NCBI GenBank assembly: GCA_964345775.1
Contig: CAYFSO010000147.1
Span: forward strand, 1 to 5,052
Origin: M55B154 sp964345775
GTDB lineage: Bacteria > Spirochaetota > UBA4802 > UB4802
Length of the DNA: 5,052 nt
Direction of reading: 5' to 3'
The first letter of the stretch is position 1. Every line of letters starts with the position of its first letter. Shown here piece by piece: positions 4,868 to 5,052 of this stretch. The position numbers and the translations under genes are program-made. The notes beneath the pieces were generated by a model. It saw nothing but the letters and a program-made list of their open reading frames with translations, searched no databases and had not been told where the DNA came from.

Positions 4868-5052
4868 CTCAACGGGGGTTCACGCAACGGCGCAAAGGAC
4901 GCGACGAGTTGAGTTCTTTGTTCTCATTTCGTTAATTATTATATCTATTTAATCAATTGCAGTTTTTAAAGAAAGAGGATATATTTGGCTTTATGGCTGG
5001 ATATAATTATTTCTCAGCATGTAAAAATCTATATCCTGAACAAACTCAACAA
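4865..5052. repeat. Third copy of the repeat element, cut by the window end
   Basis: This is the downstream member of the perfect 188-bp direct repeat and is identical to 4083-4270. It contains the outer extension (4867-4879) and the first 173 bases of the 248-bp element (4880-5052). The conserved right part and right arm would lie beyond the window. It follows the truncated HEPN gene and the dehydratase-tail remnant. Confidence 0.9.

Overview
The window looks like environmental bacterial chromosome, probably from a metagenome. Bacteroidota or a relative is my best guess, at low confidence. It rests on weak Shine-Dalgarno use before the larger genes and on a mix of surface-sugar genes with small toxin-antitoxin-like genes. 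All credible genes are on the + strand. Two GC-rich surface-sugar genes sit among AT-rich, partly decayed small genes and copies of one intergenic repeat.

Layout. 1-114: no supported gene. 115-312: DUF2283 gene broken by an in-frame TAA. 320-403: C-terminal scrap of a DUF4160 protein. 416-706: intact DUF2442 protein. 710-1861: DegT/DnrJ/EryC1/StrS-type PLP sugar aminotransferase. 1873-2120: first copy of a 248-bp repeat with perfect 28-bp terminal inverted repeats. 2211-4085: membrane-bound nucleotide-sugar 4,6-dehydratase (CapD/PglF/WbpM family). 4098-4345: second copy, also exactly 248 bp, with an outer extension that starts inside the dehydratase stop codon. 4426-4725: intact MNT-family nucleotidyltransferase (antitoxin type). 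4718-4846: its HEPN partner, cut to 42 residues. 4836-5052: degenerate copy of the dehydratase's last codons followed by a third repeat copy, cut by the window end.

How the genes fit. The dehydratase would make a UDP-4-keto-6-deoxy-HexNAc and the aminotransferase could aminate it, as in UDP-bacillosamine or related amino-sugar synthesis for glycans or surface polysaccharide. The acetyltransferase and phosphoglycosyl transferase expected in such a route are not in the window. The small flanking genes resemble two-gene modules that have each lost a partner.

Main points of interest. (1) A MITE-like repeat family keeps exactly the same length despite about 26% divergence. (2) The dehydratase gene is bracketed by perfect 28-bp inverted repeats formed by the facing ends of two copies. 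(3) A 188-bp perfect direct repeat continues, with mismatches, into the last codons of the dehydratase. This points to a duplication whose junction destroyed the HEPN toxin and predicts a second MNT-HEPN copy just beyond the window. The window also ends inside this repeat, so assembly error must be excluded first.
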